Part shown: in pieces, positions 34,400-42,205 of the stretch
Numbering within the stretch: position 1 is the first letter of the stretch
How the letters are laid out: each line of letters opens with the position of its first letter
NCBI GenBank assembly: GCA_937942875.1
Contig: CALEBT010000002.1
Location: 1-44,822 of the forward strand
DNA from: an uncultured Ignavibacterium sp.
Lineage (GTDB): Bacteria; Bacteroidota; Ignavibacteria; Ignavibacteriales; Ignavibacteriaceae
DNA: 44,822 bases
Direction of reading: 5' to 3'
Position numbers and translations under genes: made by a program
Notes under the pieces: generated by a model
Told to the model about the DNA's origin: nothing
The model's input: the letters and a program-made list of their open reading frames with translations, nothing else
Databases searched by the model: none

Positions 34400-35760
34400 T
34401 GTTTGTTGATACACACGCTCATCTTTTTTATGAAAACTTTAAGGATGATTTAGATGAAGTTATTCAACGGGCTAAAAAGAATTCCATTAGTTATATTTTA
34501 ATACCGGCTACAGATATGCTTTCTGCAAGAACTGCTATAAGTCTTTCTGAAAAATATGATTTTATCTTTGCTTCTGTAGGAATACATCCTCACGAGACAA
34601 AGGATTGGAATAAAAAATTATTGGAAGAAATAAAATCTTTAAGTTCACACGAAAAAGTAGTAGCAATAGGTGAAATAGGTTTAGATTATTATTATGATTT
34701 TTCCCCTAAAGAAAAACAGATTGAAGCTTTCAGGGATCAGATTGAACTGGCTATTGAAATAGATAAACCTGTTATTGTTCACAATCGAGATTCTGACATT
34801 GATATGATGGAAATAATAAGTTCATACTGTTCAACAGGACTAAAAGCACAGTTTCATTGTTTCAATGCTTCTTTGGAAGATGCAATTGAATATATAAAAA
34901 TGAATCACTTTATCTCTTTTACAGGAAATATTACTTATAAAAAATCTGAAAATCTTAGAAGAATTCTAAAAGCTATTGATATTAATCATCTTTTGCTTGA
35001 AACTGATTCTCCTTTTATGTCACCTGTTCCTTATCGCGGAAAGAGAAATGAACCATCTTATATCCATAATACGGTAAAAGTGATTTCTGAAATTAAGAAT
35101 TTATCAATCGAAGATGTTGGAAGAATAACTTCGTTAAATGCTTTCAGAATGTTTGGAATAGGGAAAAAGCCAGAAACTAATTTTACATATTTATTAGGGA
35201 ATTCTTTATATATAAACGTAACAAATCGGTGCAATGCGGATTGTCTTTTCTGCAGAAGAAAAACAGATCCTTTTATTAGCGGTTATAATTTGGGTATGAA
35301 AAAATCTGAAGAACCGGATGCAGAAGTTTACATTAAAGAAATTGGCGATCCAAAAAAATATGATGAAATAGTATTTTGCGGTTATGGCGAACCCACTATT
35401 CGATGGGAAGTTGTCAAAACAATTGCAAAATTTGTTAAAGATAATGGTGGAAAAACAAGATTAAATACTAATGGTCACGGAAATATTATAAATCATAGAG
35501 ATATTACTGCTGAAATGAAAGGATTGATTGACACGGTTTCAATCAGCCTGAACTCTACAGATGCTAAACAATATTCTCAGTTAATGCAGATTGATCAGGA
35601 GTATTTTTACTTTATGATTGAGTTTGCTAAAAAATCTGTTCAAAATGTAGATAAGGTCGTATTGTCGGTTGTGGATATAGATCAAATAGAAATTGAGAAA
35701 GCAAGAAATTTAGTTGAGAAAGAAATTAAGGCTGAATTCAGAATAAGGCATTACTTTTAA
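34399..35760 (+). CDS. TatD-family metal-dependent hydrolase fused to a radical SAM domain
   Basis: 453 residues. Residues 1-255 are a TatD nuclease: DTHAH (3-8), GEIGLDYYYD (91-100), VIVHNRD, QFHCF and LLETDSP supply the metal ligands. Residues about 263-453 are a compact radical SAM domain with CNADCLFC (Cys278, Cys282, Cys285, the CX3CX2C 4Fe-4S motif), FCGYGEPTIRWEVV (the GGE-like motif) and LNTNGHG (a SAM-binding strand). Radical SAM proteins encoded beside tatD are known (the TatD-associated radical SAM family); here the two are fused in one chain. The substrate is unknown. The start overlaps the purM stop by one base, and clpS follows 18 nt later. Confidence 0.9.
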   Translation: MFVDTHAHLFYENFKDDLDEVIQRAKKNSISYILIPATDMLSARTAISLSEKYDFIFASVGIHPHETKDWNKKLLEEIKSLSSHEKVVAIGEIGLDYYYDFSPKEKQIEAFRDQIELAIEIDKPVIVHNRDSDIDMMEIISSYCSTGLKAQFHCFNASLEDAIEYIKMNHFISFTGNITYKKSENLRRILKAIDINHLLLETDSPFMSPVPYRGKRNEPSYIHNTVKVISEIKNLSIEDVGRITSLNAFRMFGIGKKPETNFTYLLGNSLYINVTNRCNADCLFCRRKTDPFISGYNLGMKKSEEPDAEVYIKEIGDPKKYDEIVFCGYGEPTIRWEVVKTIAKFVKDNGGKTRLNTNGHGNIINHRDITAEMKGLIDTVSISLNSTDAKQYSQLMQIDQEYFYFMIEFAKKSVQNVDKVVLSVVDIDQIEIEKARNLVEKEIKAEFRIRHYF

Positions 35761-35778
35761 TTTTTTATTCAATCTTCA

Positions 35779-36063
35779 ATGGATACGCAAAAAGATAATA
35801 AACCCGAATTAGTTCAAGATTCTGAAACTATTCAGGGAATTGCAAGCAGAGTAATTTTATTTAATGATGATTGGCATTCGTTTGATGAAGTAATTGCTCA
35901 ACTTATAAAAGCAACGAATTGCTCTTTTGAAAAAGCTCGTGCATTAACTTTTGAAGTTCACGTAAAAGGTAAAGCTGTAGTTTATAGTGGAGAATTGAAA
36001 GAGTGCTTAAGAGTATCTTCTATTCTTGAAGAGATTGCTTTACACACTCAGATTTTAACTTAA
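35779..36063 (+). CDS. clpS: ClpS-like adaptor of the Clp protease
   Basis: 94 residues, the usual length. The core [61 protein letters not shown] matches ClpS, with the substrate-pocket NDD and the conserved His in the xxVHxxGKA region. ClpS brings N-degron substrates to ClpA/ClpC. It follows the TatD-radical SAM gene by 18 nt and probably belongs to the same operon. Its 3' end overlaps the convergent SET-domain gene by 9 nt. Confidence 0.88.
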   Translation: MDTQKDNKPELVQDSETIQGIASRVILFNDDWHSFDEVIAQLIKATNCSFEKARALTFEVHVKGKAVVYSGELKECLRVSSILEEIALHTQILT

Positions 36064-36459
36064 TTGTTCTTTATTATCACAATTATTACAATTACAACTG
36101 CTGTAAATATCCTCATAACCATAATCTATAGTTAATTCTTCTCCGCTATATATATTTCTTGATGCAACCAGAATCAAATTCCCTTCTTCATCTTCATCAA
36201 CATAGCAATTACAATCACAATTATGATTGATGTATTTTATTTTATCTGAATTTTTTGTGTCTATGTATTTATTGTCGTCCTTATAAAAAATATAAACGTT
36301 ATTTTCCTCATTTTCTCTTCTCACACATTCGTTTTCGTCAATTTCATCACCAAATATTTTCAATATACTTGTTCCTTTTGGGATGTCAATTTCTGTGAAA
36401 ATACCATAACCGTGAAGTTTTGATTTTTTCACCAGAATAAAATCATAGAAATTTACCAT
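36055..36459 (-). CDS. Small SET-domain protein-lysine methyltransferase
   Basis: 134 residues. The SET core is visible: [20 protein letters not shown] (GxG motif), [11 protein letters not shown] (NHxC motif), [23 protein letters not shown] (the GEELxxDYG motif), and a post-SET-like Cys cluster [13 protein letters not shown] proteins transfer methyl groups from SAM to protein lysines. Bacterial members are sporadic, and the substrate is unknown. The gene is on the strand opposite clpS and overlaps it by 9 nt. It lies in front of an adhesin-E-like gene on the same strand, 13 nt away. Horizontal acquisition is possible but not shown. Confidence 0.85.
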   Translation of the reverse strand: MVNFYDFILVKKSKLHGYGIFTEIDIPKGTSILKIFGDEIDENECVRRENEENNVYIFYKDDNKYIDTKNSDKIKYINHNCDCNCYVDEDEEGNLILVASRNIYSGEELTIDYGYEDIYSSCNCNNCDNKEQLS

Positions 36460-36472
36460 ATCCGTTTTTCAT

Positions 36473-36907
36473 TTACCTTTTTAGTTGTTTCTTCTTTAGG
36501 AATTCCTGAAGAACTAAATGAATTTTTGATTCCACTATTATTGGATATGGAAAAGTAAGCATATCATCAGATTCATAAATGTCATAATCATAAGAATAGA
36601 CTTCTTTATTAGTTAAACCATAATAACGTATTTTCTTTAAACCATATTTAGCACTTGCCAGATTAATTGTGTAAAGAATTTTTGATCGAAAAATATCGCC
36701 TTCAACTCCTTCAAATTTTAAAGCAGGACGATAAGATTCTAAAATCCATACGTTTAATTTATCATTTGAAACTGAGTCAAAAGTTGAAGGGTCATACCAG
36801 AACTTTTCGCCGGACGAAGTTGTGAGTGGCTTCCAAATGTGTTTTCCTTCAGTTTGAGAGAAAGAAATTACAGTAAAAAGCAAAAAGAATACGAAAAAGT
36901 ACTTCAT
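36473..36907 (-). CDS. Secreted surface-adhesin E-like protein
   Basis: 144 residues with a signal peptide ending VISFSQ. The mature part KHIWKPLTTSSGEKFWYDPSTFDSVSNDKLNVWILESYRP...ILYTINLASAKYGLKKIRYYG matches the small adhesin-E-like family (a W-x-x-x start, Y/W-D-x-x-S-x-F, VWI, YxIxxAxxxYxLxxxxYY). It probably sits in the periplasm or on the surface; the role is unknown. The upstream region is shared with the divergent cytochrome operon. The SET gene follows it by 13 nt. Confidence 0.6.
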   Translation of the reverse strand: MKYFFVFFLLFTVISFSQTEGKHIWKPLTTSSGEKFWYDPSTFDSVSNDKLNVWILESYRPALKFEGVEGDIFRSKILYTINLASAKYGLKKIRYYGLTNKEVYSYDYDIYESDDMLTFPYPIIVESKIHLVLQEFLKKKQLKR

Positions 36908-37006
36908 TTAATTTCCATAATTATTTTTTTAAAGTTACTAATAACAAAAAATATTAAAAACTCAATTTTACATATCAATATTATTTGAAAATTAAAAAAA
37001 TAATCC

Positions 37007-37037
37007 TTGTCATTTGTTTATTATGTTAATATTTTTG
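37007..37037 (+). promoter_or_regulatory. Promoter of the cytochrome/barrel operon
   Basis: TTG (37007-37009) and TATTTTTG (37030-37037) are separated by 20 nt, the Bacteroidota -33/-7 arrangement. The ribosome site GGAGG (37061-37065) then precedes the ATG at 37070. The upstream in-frame TTG of the same frame lies inside this promoter and is therefore not the start. Confidence 0.6.
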
Positions 37038-37069
37038 AATACGTTAAATACAACTCTTATGGAGGTATT

Positions 37070-37618
37070 ATGCTTTATATAAAATTACTTTTAATTCTCA
37101 TTTTTACCCTCCCTGCCATAGTTACTGCTCAGAATGGATTTGGATATGTTGGAGTTGAACCTTGTGCAATGTGTCATAAGACAGAAAAACAGGGGAATCA
37201 ACTTGGCATTTGGAAAGAAAGTAAACATGCAAGAGCGTTTGAAACTTTGAAGTCTGAACACGCAGAAAAGGTAATTAAAGAAAAGGGTTTTTCTACGGCG
37301 GCAACTGAAACACCGGAGTGTTTAAAGTGTCACGCATCAGGTTATAATGTAGATGCTTCATTTATTGGCAAAAAATTTAAGATAGAAGATGGTGTTCAAT
37401 GTGAAACCTGTCACGGTCCTGGCTCAGAATATAAAGATATGAAAGTTATGAAAGACAGAGCATTAGCAGTCCAAAAGGGACTAATGATTTGGGAAAATAC
37501 CGAAGCTATTGAGTCTTTCTGCATTACTTGTCATAATGTAGAAAGCCCAACTTACATTGGTTTCAATTTTGAAGAATCGTGGGAAAAAATCAAACATACT
37601 GTTCCTCAAACTAAATAG
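37070..37618 (+). CDS. Tetrahaem cytochrome c (c554-like)
   Basis: 182 residues. The signal peptide ends IVTAQ. Four CXXCH haem sites (CAMCH, CLKCH, CETCH, CITCH) sit in the order and spacing of cytochrome c554-like proteins, with xxSKHARAFETL near the first and GPGSEY after CETCH. It is the first gene of a four-gene operon, with the barrel gene 12 nt downstream, and the strong ribosome site GGAGG supports the start. Likely a periplasmic electron carrier that passes electrons between the inner membrane and the outer-membrane components encoded next. Confidence 0.85.
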   Translation: MLYIKLLLILIFTLPAIVTAQNGFGYVGVEPCAMCHKTEKQGNQLGIWKESKHARAFETLKSEHAEKVIKEKGFSTAATETPECLKCHASGYNVDASFIGKKFKIEDGVQCETCHGPGSEYKDMKVMKDRALAVQKGLMIWENTEAIESFCITCHNVESPTYIGFNFEESWEKIKHTVPQTK

Positions 37619-37630
37619 GGGCAAATTTAT

Positions 37631-38899
37631 ATGAACAAAAAATTACTTCTTCTGCTGTTTTTATCAGTTGGTGGAGTTCTTTTCTCTCAAAATTTGAATG
37701 GAAGATTCAGCTCCTCTGTTTACATATTTGAGCGATTTGATTCTGCAGATGTATCTCAGAATCACGTAAGAGCCTACCAAATGTTAAATCTCAACTTCAA
37801 CTACAATAACTTTTCTTTGCGTTCAAACCTGAATCTGGAAACTGATCTTGCTCAGAAGTTGGATGCCGATCCAAGATTGCGTTTCTATAATTTATATTTT
37901 GAAGCAAGAAATGTTTTTGATGTTGCAAATATTAAAATAGGTCGTCAGCCAATTATTAACAGTGTCGTTGGCGGATTGATGGATGGTGCTTCGATATCTA
38001 TCAATCAATATGATTTTAAGCTTTCGGGCTTTTATGGAGGGAATGTCCCGGCTTATCAGAAATTAGAACTTATTGAAAATTTTTCAGATAACTTTATCGC
38101 TGGTGCTAAACTTTCAACAACTATTTTGAAAGATTTTCAGTTTGCAGTCGGATATCTTAATAAAAATTTCAAACCTACTGATTACATTGCCTTGAGACTT
38201 GATCCGAACCTGAATCCGATTCAGGTTTTAATTTCAAATAAGTCTAATCAATTTCAGTATTTGAGTGGAGAAGCGTCTTACTTCTCTGAAAACTTTTTAT
38301 TTGTCAATTCCAGATATGAATATGATCTAAATTTTAAGAAAACATCCAAAGTAGAATTTGATGCCAGAATTGAGCAAATAAAAGATTTAGGTATAAATCT
38401 TTATTATAATTTCAGAGAGCCGCGTGTTCGATACAACTCTATATTTTCTGTCTTTGATTATGGAAACACACAGGAAATCGAAGCTGGTTTAGATTATAAA
38501 CTTGACAAAGATTATACTTTGCTTGGACAATTCGGTTATGTAAAATTCAAGGATGATAATTCTTCAAGGTTGGGAATTGGAGCGGCAACAAAGTATGGTA
38601 CTGTAAACTATAAGAAAACTTTCGGTTATGCCGGAGAAATGGATGCTGTTTCTGTTTATACTGCATACACTTTCCTTGATGGATTAATCACGCCAAATAT
38701 TGGACTCTCTTATTCGAGCTATAAAGTCAGTAAGGATTCAGAGACAAACAATATAACAACCTTGGTGGCTGGATTAAATTTCAGACCATTCAGAAAATTG
38801 TCCTTTGATCTTCAAGGGCAGTATTTGGATAATAAAATTTATAAAAATGATTTCAGAGTTTTCTTTAAGCTGAATCATTGGTTTAATCTAAATTTTTAG
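37631..38899 (+). CDS. Outer-membrane beta-barrel protein of the cytochrome operon
   Basis: 422 residues with a signal peptide ending VLFSQ. The rest is alternating-strand sequence (NFNYNNFSLRSNLNLETDL, RLGIGAATKYGTVNYKKTFG and similar), ending in VFFKLNHWFNLNF with terminal Phe. No haem or plug motif. It stands between the tetrahaem and the 14-haem cytochrome genes with spacers of 12 and 10 nt, so it is a good candidate for the porin of a porin-cytochrome electron conduit. The sequence is not clearly like MtrB, so the role rests on context. Confidence 0.65.
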   Translation: MNKKLLLLLFLSVGGVLFSQNLNGRFSSSVYIFERFDSADVSQNHVRAYQMLNLNFNYNNFSLRSNLNLETDLAQKLDADPRLRFYNLYFEARNVFDVANIKIGRQPIINSVVGGLMDGASISINQYDFKLSGFYGGNVPAYQKLELIENFSDNFIAGAKLSTTILKDFQFAVGYLNKNFKPTDYIALRLDPNLNPIQVLISNKSNQFQYLSGEASYFSENFLFVNSRYEYDLNFKKTSKVEFDARIEQIKDLGINLYYNFREPRVRYNSIFSVFDYGNTQEIEAGLDYKLDKDYTLLGQFGYVKFKDDNSSRLGIGAATKYGTVNYKKTFGYAGEMDAVSVYTAYTFLDGLITPNIGLSYSSYKVSKDSETNNITTLVAGLNFRPFRKLSFDLQGQYLDNKIYKNDFRVFFKLNHWFNLNF

Positions 38900-38909
38900 T
38901 GAGTGCAGA

Positions 38910-40103
38910 ATGAAAATAAAAATATTCTATAGTATTGTAATTGTAATATCGGCATCACTTCTTTTCATTGCCTCAAGAAATTCAAATAATTTCCTATCTG
39001 ATGAAAAAGAAGTTAAAATCAAGTTTTCACATTCTGTACACGCAGAATTAGTAGATTGTAAAACTTGTCACAGTGCTGTTGTTGAAAGTGTTTCTTTGAA
39101 TGACAGACTGTTTCCCAATCACGATAATTGTTCATCTTGTCACGAAGTAGGTAATGAGAATGAATGTAGTACCTGTCACGTTGGAGATGCTTATGAACCG
39201 TTGGTTAAGAAAAAGCCAGAGTTGATTTTCAATCATAAATTCCATTTAGAAAATCAGAATATGGAATGTGAATCATGTCATAAAGGATTAACACAAGTTG
39301 ATTATAGCTGGCAAGCTGTTGCAGCAAATCCGCCAATGGAAAATTGTTATGCCTGTCATAATGATAAAACAGTTGCATCAAATGCCTGCGAATCTTGTCA
39401 TATATCCACAGCAAATCTATATCCTCAAAATCATAAAGCAGCAAGATTCATTAACACTCATAAATTTTCTGCTCAAATGATTGGAGCAAATTGTGCAATG
39501 TGCCACGATAATCATAGTTGTGAAGATTGTCACGTTGCTACAAATGTGATAACAGAGGTAAATATTAAAACTGATTTTTATCAACCCTATTATCCAAGTA
39601 ACTTTGTTGACGGATCAAAACAACAAGCAATCAGTAGAGTCCACGAGTTAAATTATAGATTCACCCATGGATTTGATGCAAAGGGTAAAACTGCTGAATG
39701 TCAGTCTTGTCATCAGGTTGAAACATTTTGTGCAACTTGTCATTCATCTCAAAACACAGATTTTGCTTACAGTGGCATAATTCCGGCAACCCACCTAAAA
39801 CCTAATTTCTTTACAATTGGTGTCGGAACTGGCGGTGGTTTGCATGCAACTTTAGCAAAACGAGATATTGAAAGGTGTACCTCGTGTCACGATGTGAATG
39901 GAGGAGATGCAGTTTGTATAACCTGTCATTTAGATAGCGATGGAATAAAAGGAACAAATCCAAAAACACACATTACCGGATTTATGAAAGATCAAAAAGG
40001 AGATTGGCACGACACCCAGGGTTCTGTTTGCTACAATTGTCATACAAGTGCTAATCCTAATTCCCCAGTCACCTCAGGTTTTTGTAATTATTGTCATAGG
40101 TAA
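38910..40103 (+). CDS. Multihaem cytochrome c with 14 CXXCH sites
   Basis: 397 residues. The N-terminal hydrophobic segment (IFYSIVIVISASLLFIA) is a signal or anchor. I count 14 CXXCH motifs: CKTCH, CSSCH, CSTCH, CESCH, CYACH, CESCH, CAMCH, CEDCH, CQSCH, CATCH, CTSCH, CITCH, CYNCH and CNYCH. Additional His residues between them can serve as distal ligands. The regular spacing suggests a nanowire-like chain of c-haems spanning the periplasm. It lies third in the operon, 10 nt after the barrel gene, and 4 nt before the lipoprotein cytochrome. Confidence 0.9.
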   Translation: MKIKIFYSIVIVISASLLFIASRNSNNFLSDEKEVKIKFSHSVHAELVDCKTCHSAVVESVSLNDRLFPNHDNCSSCHEVGNENECSTCHVGDAYEPLVKKKPELIFNHKFHLENQNMECESCHKGLTQVDYSWQAVAANPPMENCYACHNDKTVASNACESCHISTANLYPQNHKAARFINTHKFSAQMIGANCAMCHDNHSCEDCHVATNVITEVNIKTDFYQPYYPSNFVDGSKQQAISRVHELNYRFTHGFDAKGKTAECQSCHQVETFCATCHSSQNTDFAYSGIIPATHLKPNFFTIGVGTGGGLHATLAKRDIERCTSCHDVNGGDAVCITCHLDSDGIKGTNPKTHITGFMKDQKGDWHDTQGSVCYNCHTSANPNSPVTSGFCNYCHR

Positions 40104-40107
40104 AATT

Positions 40108-41025
40108 ATGAAAAAAATATTATTTATTCTTTCGTTTACAATACCATTGTTTATAATATTTATTTCCTGCAGTGAAATAAATAAAGATTTACCTGCAGCG
40201 CCAGAGATTAATATCCACAAAGCTGGTATAAAGGATCCAAACTCGCCTAATTTTCACGGTAGACTTGTAGCTTCAACTGATTGGACTATGGTGGAATGTA
40301 AAAAATGCCACGGAGCAGATTACAAAGGAGGAATTATCACTGAAGCAAATGGTAACTGTTTTACTTGTCATACTCAATCTGCCGGCCCGGAAGCTTGTAA
40401 TACCTGTCACGGTGATTTTGCTGACCCGACTAAAATTGCTCCTCCAAGAGCTTTGGATGGAAGTATAATTTCAAGTTCCAGAGGAGTAGGTGCTCACGTA
40501 AAACATCTTTATGCCGGAAATAATGGAAAAAAGGTTCTCTGCAATGAATGTCATATAATTCCTGCATCTTTTTTAAGTGAAGGACATTTGGATAATAACC
40601 CTCGCTCAGAAGTTATATTTGGCAGTTTTTCAAAAACTCTAACAAATGAAAGTGATACAAGAGACTATGATTATTCTCTTCCGCTTTTTTCTCCAAATCC
40701 ATCTTATGATTATGAAAATAATTCGTGTGCAAATACATATTGTCACGGATATTTCAAAAATGGAAATCTCGATAACATAGTTTCATTTACCTCTGGTTCT
40801 GAGGGAGGCAAATGTGGCAGTTGTCACGGCAATAAAGATACAGGTGATCCTTTGCCTAAAACTCAGCAACAAGGCGGCTCTCATCCATCTTTAGTTTCAG
40901 GTATTACCTGCCAAAGCTGTCATCCGACTGTTGTAGCTTTTATTAATGGTAAATATGAAATAATTGATTCATCTAAACACATAAACGGTTTATTGAATAT
41001 CTTTGACCAGGAAAGAAATTATTAG
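40108..41025 (+). CDS. Multihaem lipoprotein cytochrome (six CXXCH plus one CX4CH)
   Basis: 305 residues from the ATG at 40108, 4 nt after the previous stop. An earlier in-frame start lies inside the preceding gene and is rejected, because the ATG at 40108 gives a proper lipoprotein signal MKKILFILSF... ending IFISC (Cys 21). Haem sites: CKKCH, CFTCH, CNTCH, CNECH, CANTYCH (CX4CH), CGSCH and CQSCH. The combination of a CX4CH site followed by CXXCH is known from a Geobacter-type family (C4xC-C2xCH repeats). A lipid anchor suggests an outer-membrane lipoprotein, possibly exposed on the outside. A strong terminator follows. Confidence 0.85.
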   Translation: MKKILFILSFTIPLFIIFISCSEINKDLPAAPEINIHKAGIKDPNSPNFHGRLVASTDWTMVECKKCHGADYKGGIITEANGNCFTCHTQSAGPEACNTCHGDFADPTKIAPPRALDGSIISSSRGVGAHVKHLYAGNNGKKVLCNECHIIPASFLSEGHLDNNPRSEVIFGSFSKTLTNESDTRDYDYSLPLFSPNPSYDYENNSCANTYCHGYFKNGNLDNIVSFTSGSEGGKCGSCHGNKDTGDPLPKTQQQGGSHPSLVSGITCQSCHPTVVAFINGKYEIIDSSKHINGLLNIFDQERNY

Positions 41026-41056
41026 TTTTTGAAAACAGACAGAACCTTAAAATTTT

Positions 41057-41092
41057 AAAACCTGACTCAATTAAATTTGAGTCAGGTTTTTT
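41057..41092 (+). terminator. Strong rho-independent terminator of the cytochrome operon
   Basis: A perfect 14-bp stem, AAAACCTGACTCAA (41057-41070) and TTGAGTCAGGTTTT (41077-41090), with a 6-nt loop and a T-run to 41092. Confidence 0.92.
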
Positions 41093-41249
41093 GTTGAGTA
41101 ATTTTTTGAAATAAATTTATTTAATTGACCAACTATCGTAAGCAGAAATTTGAATAAAAAAATTTTGGGGAGTGTGAATTTTGTTTATACTTTGCCTAAT
41201 ATGTTCGACAGATAAAATGTTTTAAAGATTTCTTTCTGATTTTTATAAA

Positions 41250-41257
41250 TATATTTG
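41250..41257 (+). promoter_or_regulatory. TAnnTTTG -7 element for pfkB-mtnA-recO
   Basis: TATATTTG at 41250-41257, 33 nt before the GTG start of the PfkB-type kinase gene; the -33 element is not clear. Confidence 0.5.
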
Positions 41258-41290
41258 TAAAAAAACTTAAAAATTTATTCAGGAGTTAAA

Positions 41291-42205
41291 GTGGGTATTT
41301 TAGTAGTAGGTTCGTTTGCGCTGGACTCTGTTCAAACACCTTTTGATAAAATTGAAGATGCATTAGGCGGTTCTGCAACTTACATCTCATTGGCAGCAAG
41401 CTATTTCAGTGGTCCGATTAAAGTTGTCGGAGTTATTGGGGACGATTTCCCTAAAAGCTACATAGAAATGCTCAATAATCATAATATTGATTTGGAAGGA
41501 TTGGAAATAATTCCCGGTGGAAAAACTTTTCGTTGGTCTGGTAAATATCATTATGACCTTAATGTAAGAGATACTTTACTTACAGAATTAAATGTTTTTG
41601 AAAAATTTGATCCAAAGATTCCTGAAAATGCCAGAAAAAGTAAATTCGTATGTCTTGGAAATATTGATCCGGTTTTACAATCAAAAGTTTTAGAACAAAT
41701 GGAGAATCCACAATTTATTGTTTGTGATACAATGAATTTCTGGATTGAGGGAAAGAAAGCAGAACTTTTAGAACTTTTACCAAAAGTAAATGTACTTATT
41801 ATAAATGATTCTGAAGCGAGACTTTTGGCTAAAGAGCCAAATCTGATTAAAGCCGCAAAAAAAATAAGAGACTTAGGCCCACCAATATTGATTATTAAAA
41901 AAGGCGAACACGGCGCATTGCTTTTTACTGAAGATATCATTTTTTCAGCACCAGCTTTTCCGATGGAAAATATTTTTGATCCTACAGGCGCGGGCGATTC
42001 ATTTGCTGGAGGTTTTATCGGATATTTATTTAAAACCAGAGACCTCTCACCTGATAATTTAAAACGTGCTGTTATTTATGGAAGTACAATGGCTTCTTTT
42101 TGTGTAGAGAAATTTAGTACAAAAGGTATTGAAGAACTTTCTTATTTACAAATTCAGGATAGATTCAGACAATTTATGAATCTCTCAAGGTTTGATGAAG
42201 AATAA
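41291..42205 (+). CDS. PfkB-family carbohydrate/nucleoside kinase
   Basis: 304 residues starting with GTG, with AGGAG 5 nt before it. Core motifs: the N-terminal ILVVGSFALDSVQTP with LGGSATYISLAA, VLIINDSEARLL, IIKKGEHGALLF, and the catalytic signature DPTGAGDSFAGGFIGYL. The Asp of GAGD is the base. Members phosphorylate ribose, fructose, adenosine and others; the substrate here is uncertain. Its 3' end overlaps mtnA by 11 nt, a coupling that suggests a role with methylthioribose or nucleoside salvage. Confidence 0.9.
   Translation: MGILVVGSFALDSVQTPFDKIEDALGGSATYISLAASYFSGPIKVVGVIGDDFPKSYIEMLNNHNIDLEGLEIIPGGKTFRWSGKYHYDLNVRDTLLTELNVFEKFDPKIPENARKSKFVCLGNIDPVLQSKVLEQMENPQFIVCDTMNFWIEGKKAELLELLPKVNVLIINDSEARLLAKEPNLIKAAKKIRDLGPPILIIKKGEHGALLFTEDIIFSAPAFPMENIFDPTGAGDSFAGGFIGYLFKTRDLSPDNLKRAVIYGSTMASFCVEKFSTKGIEELSYLQIQDRFRQFMNLSRFDEE

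Noticed and set aside
37007-37069. Extended N-terminus of the tetrahaem cytochrome from the upstream TTG
   Set aside because: That codon lies in the promoter, and the ATG at 37070 has GGAGG and a proper signal peptide.
40048-40107. Extended N-terminus of the seven-haem lipoprotein
   Set aside because: It lies inside the preceding gene, and only the ATG at 40108 gives a lipoprotein signal.
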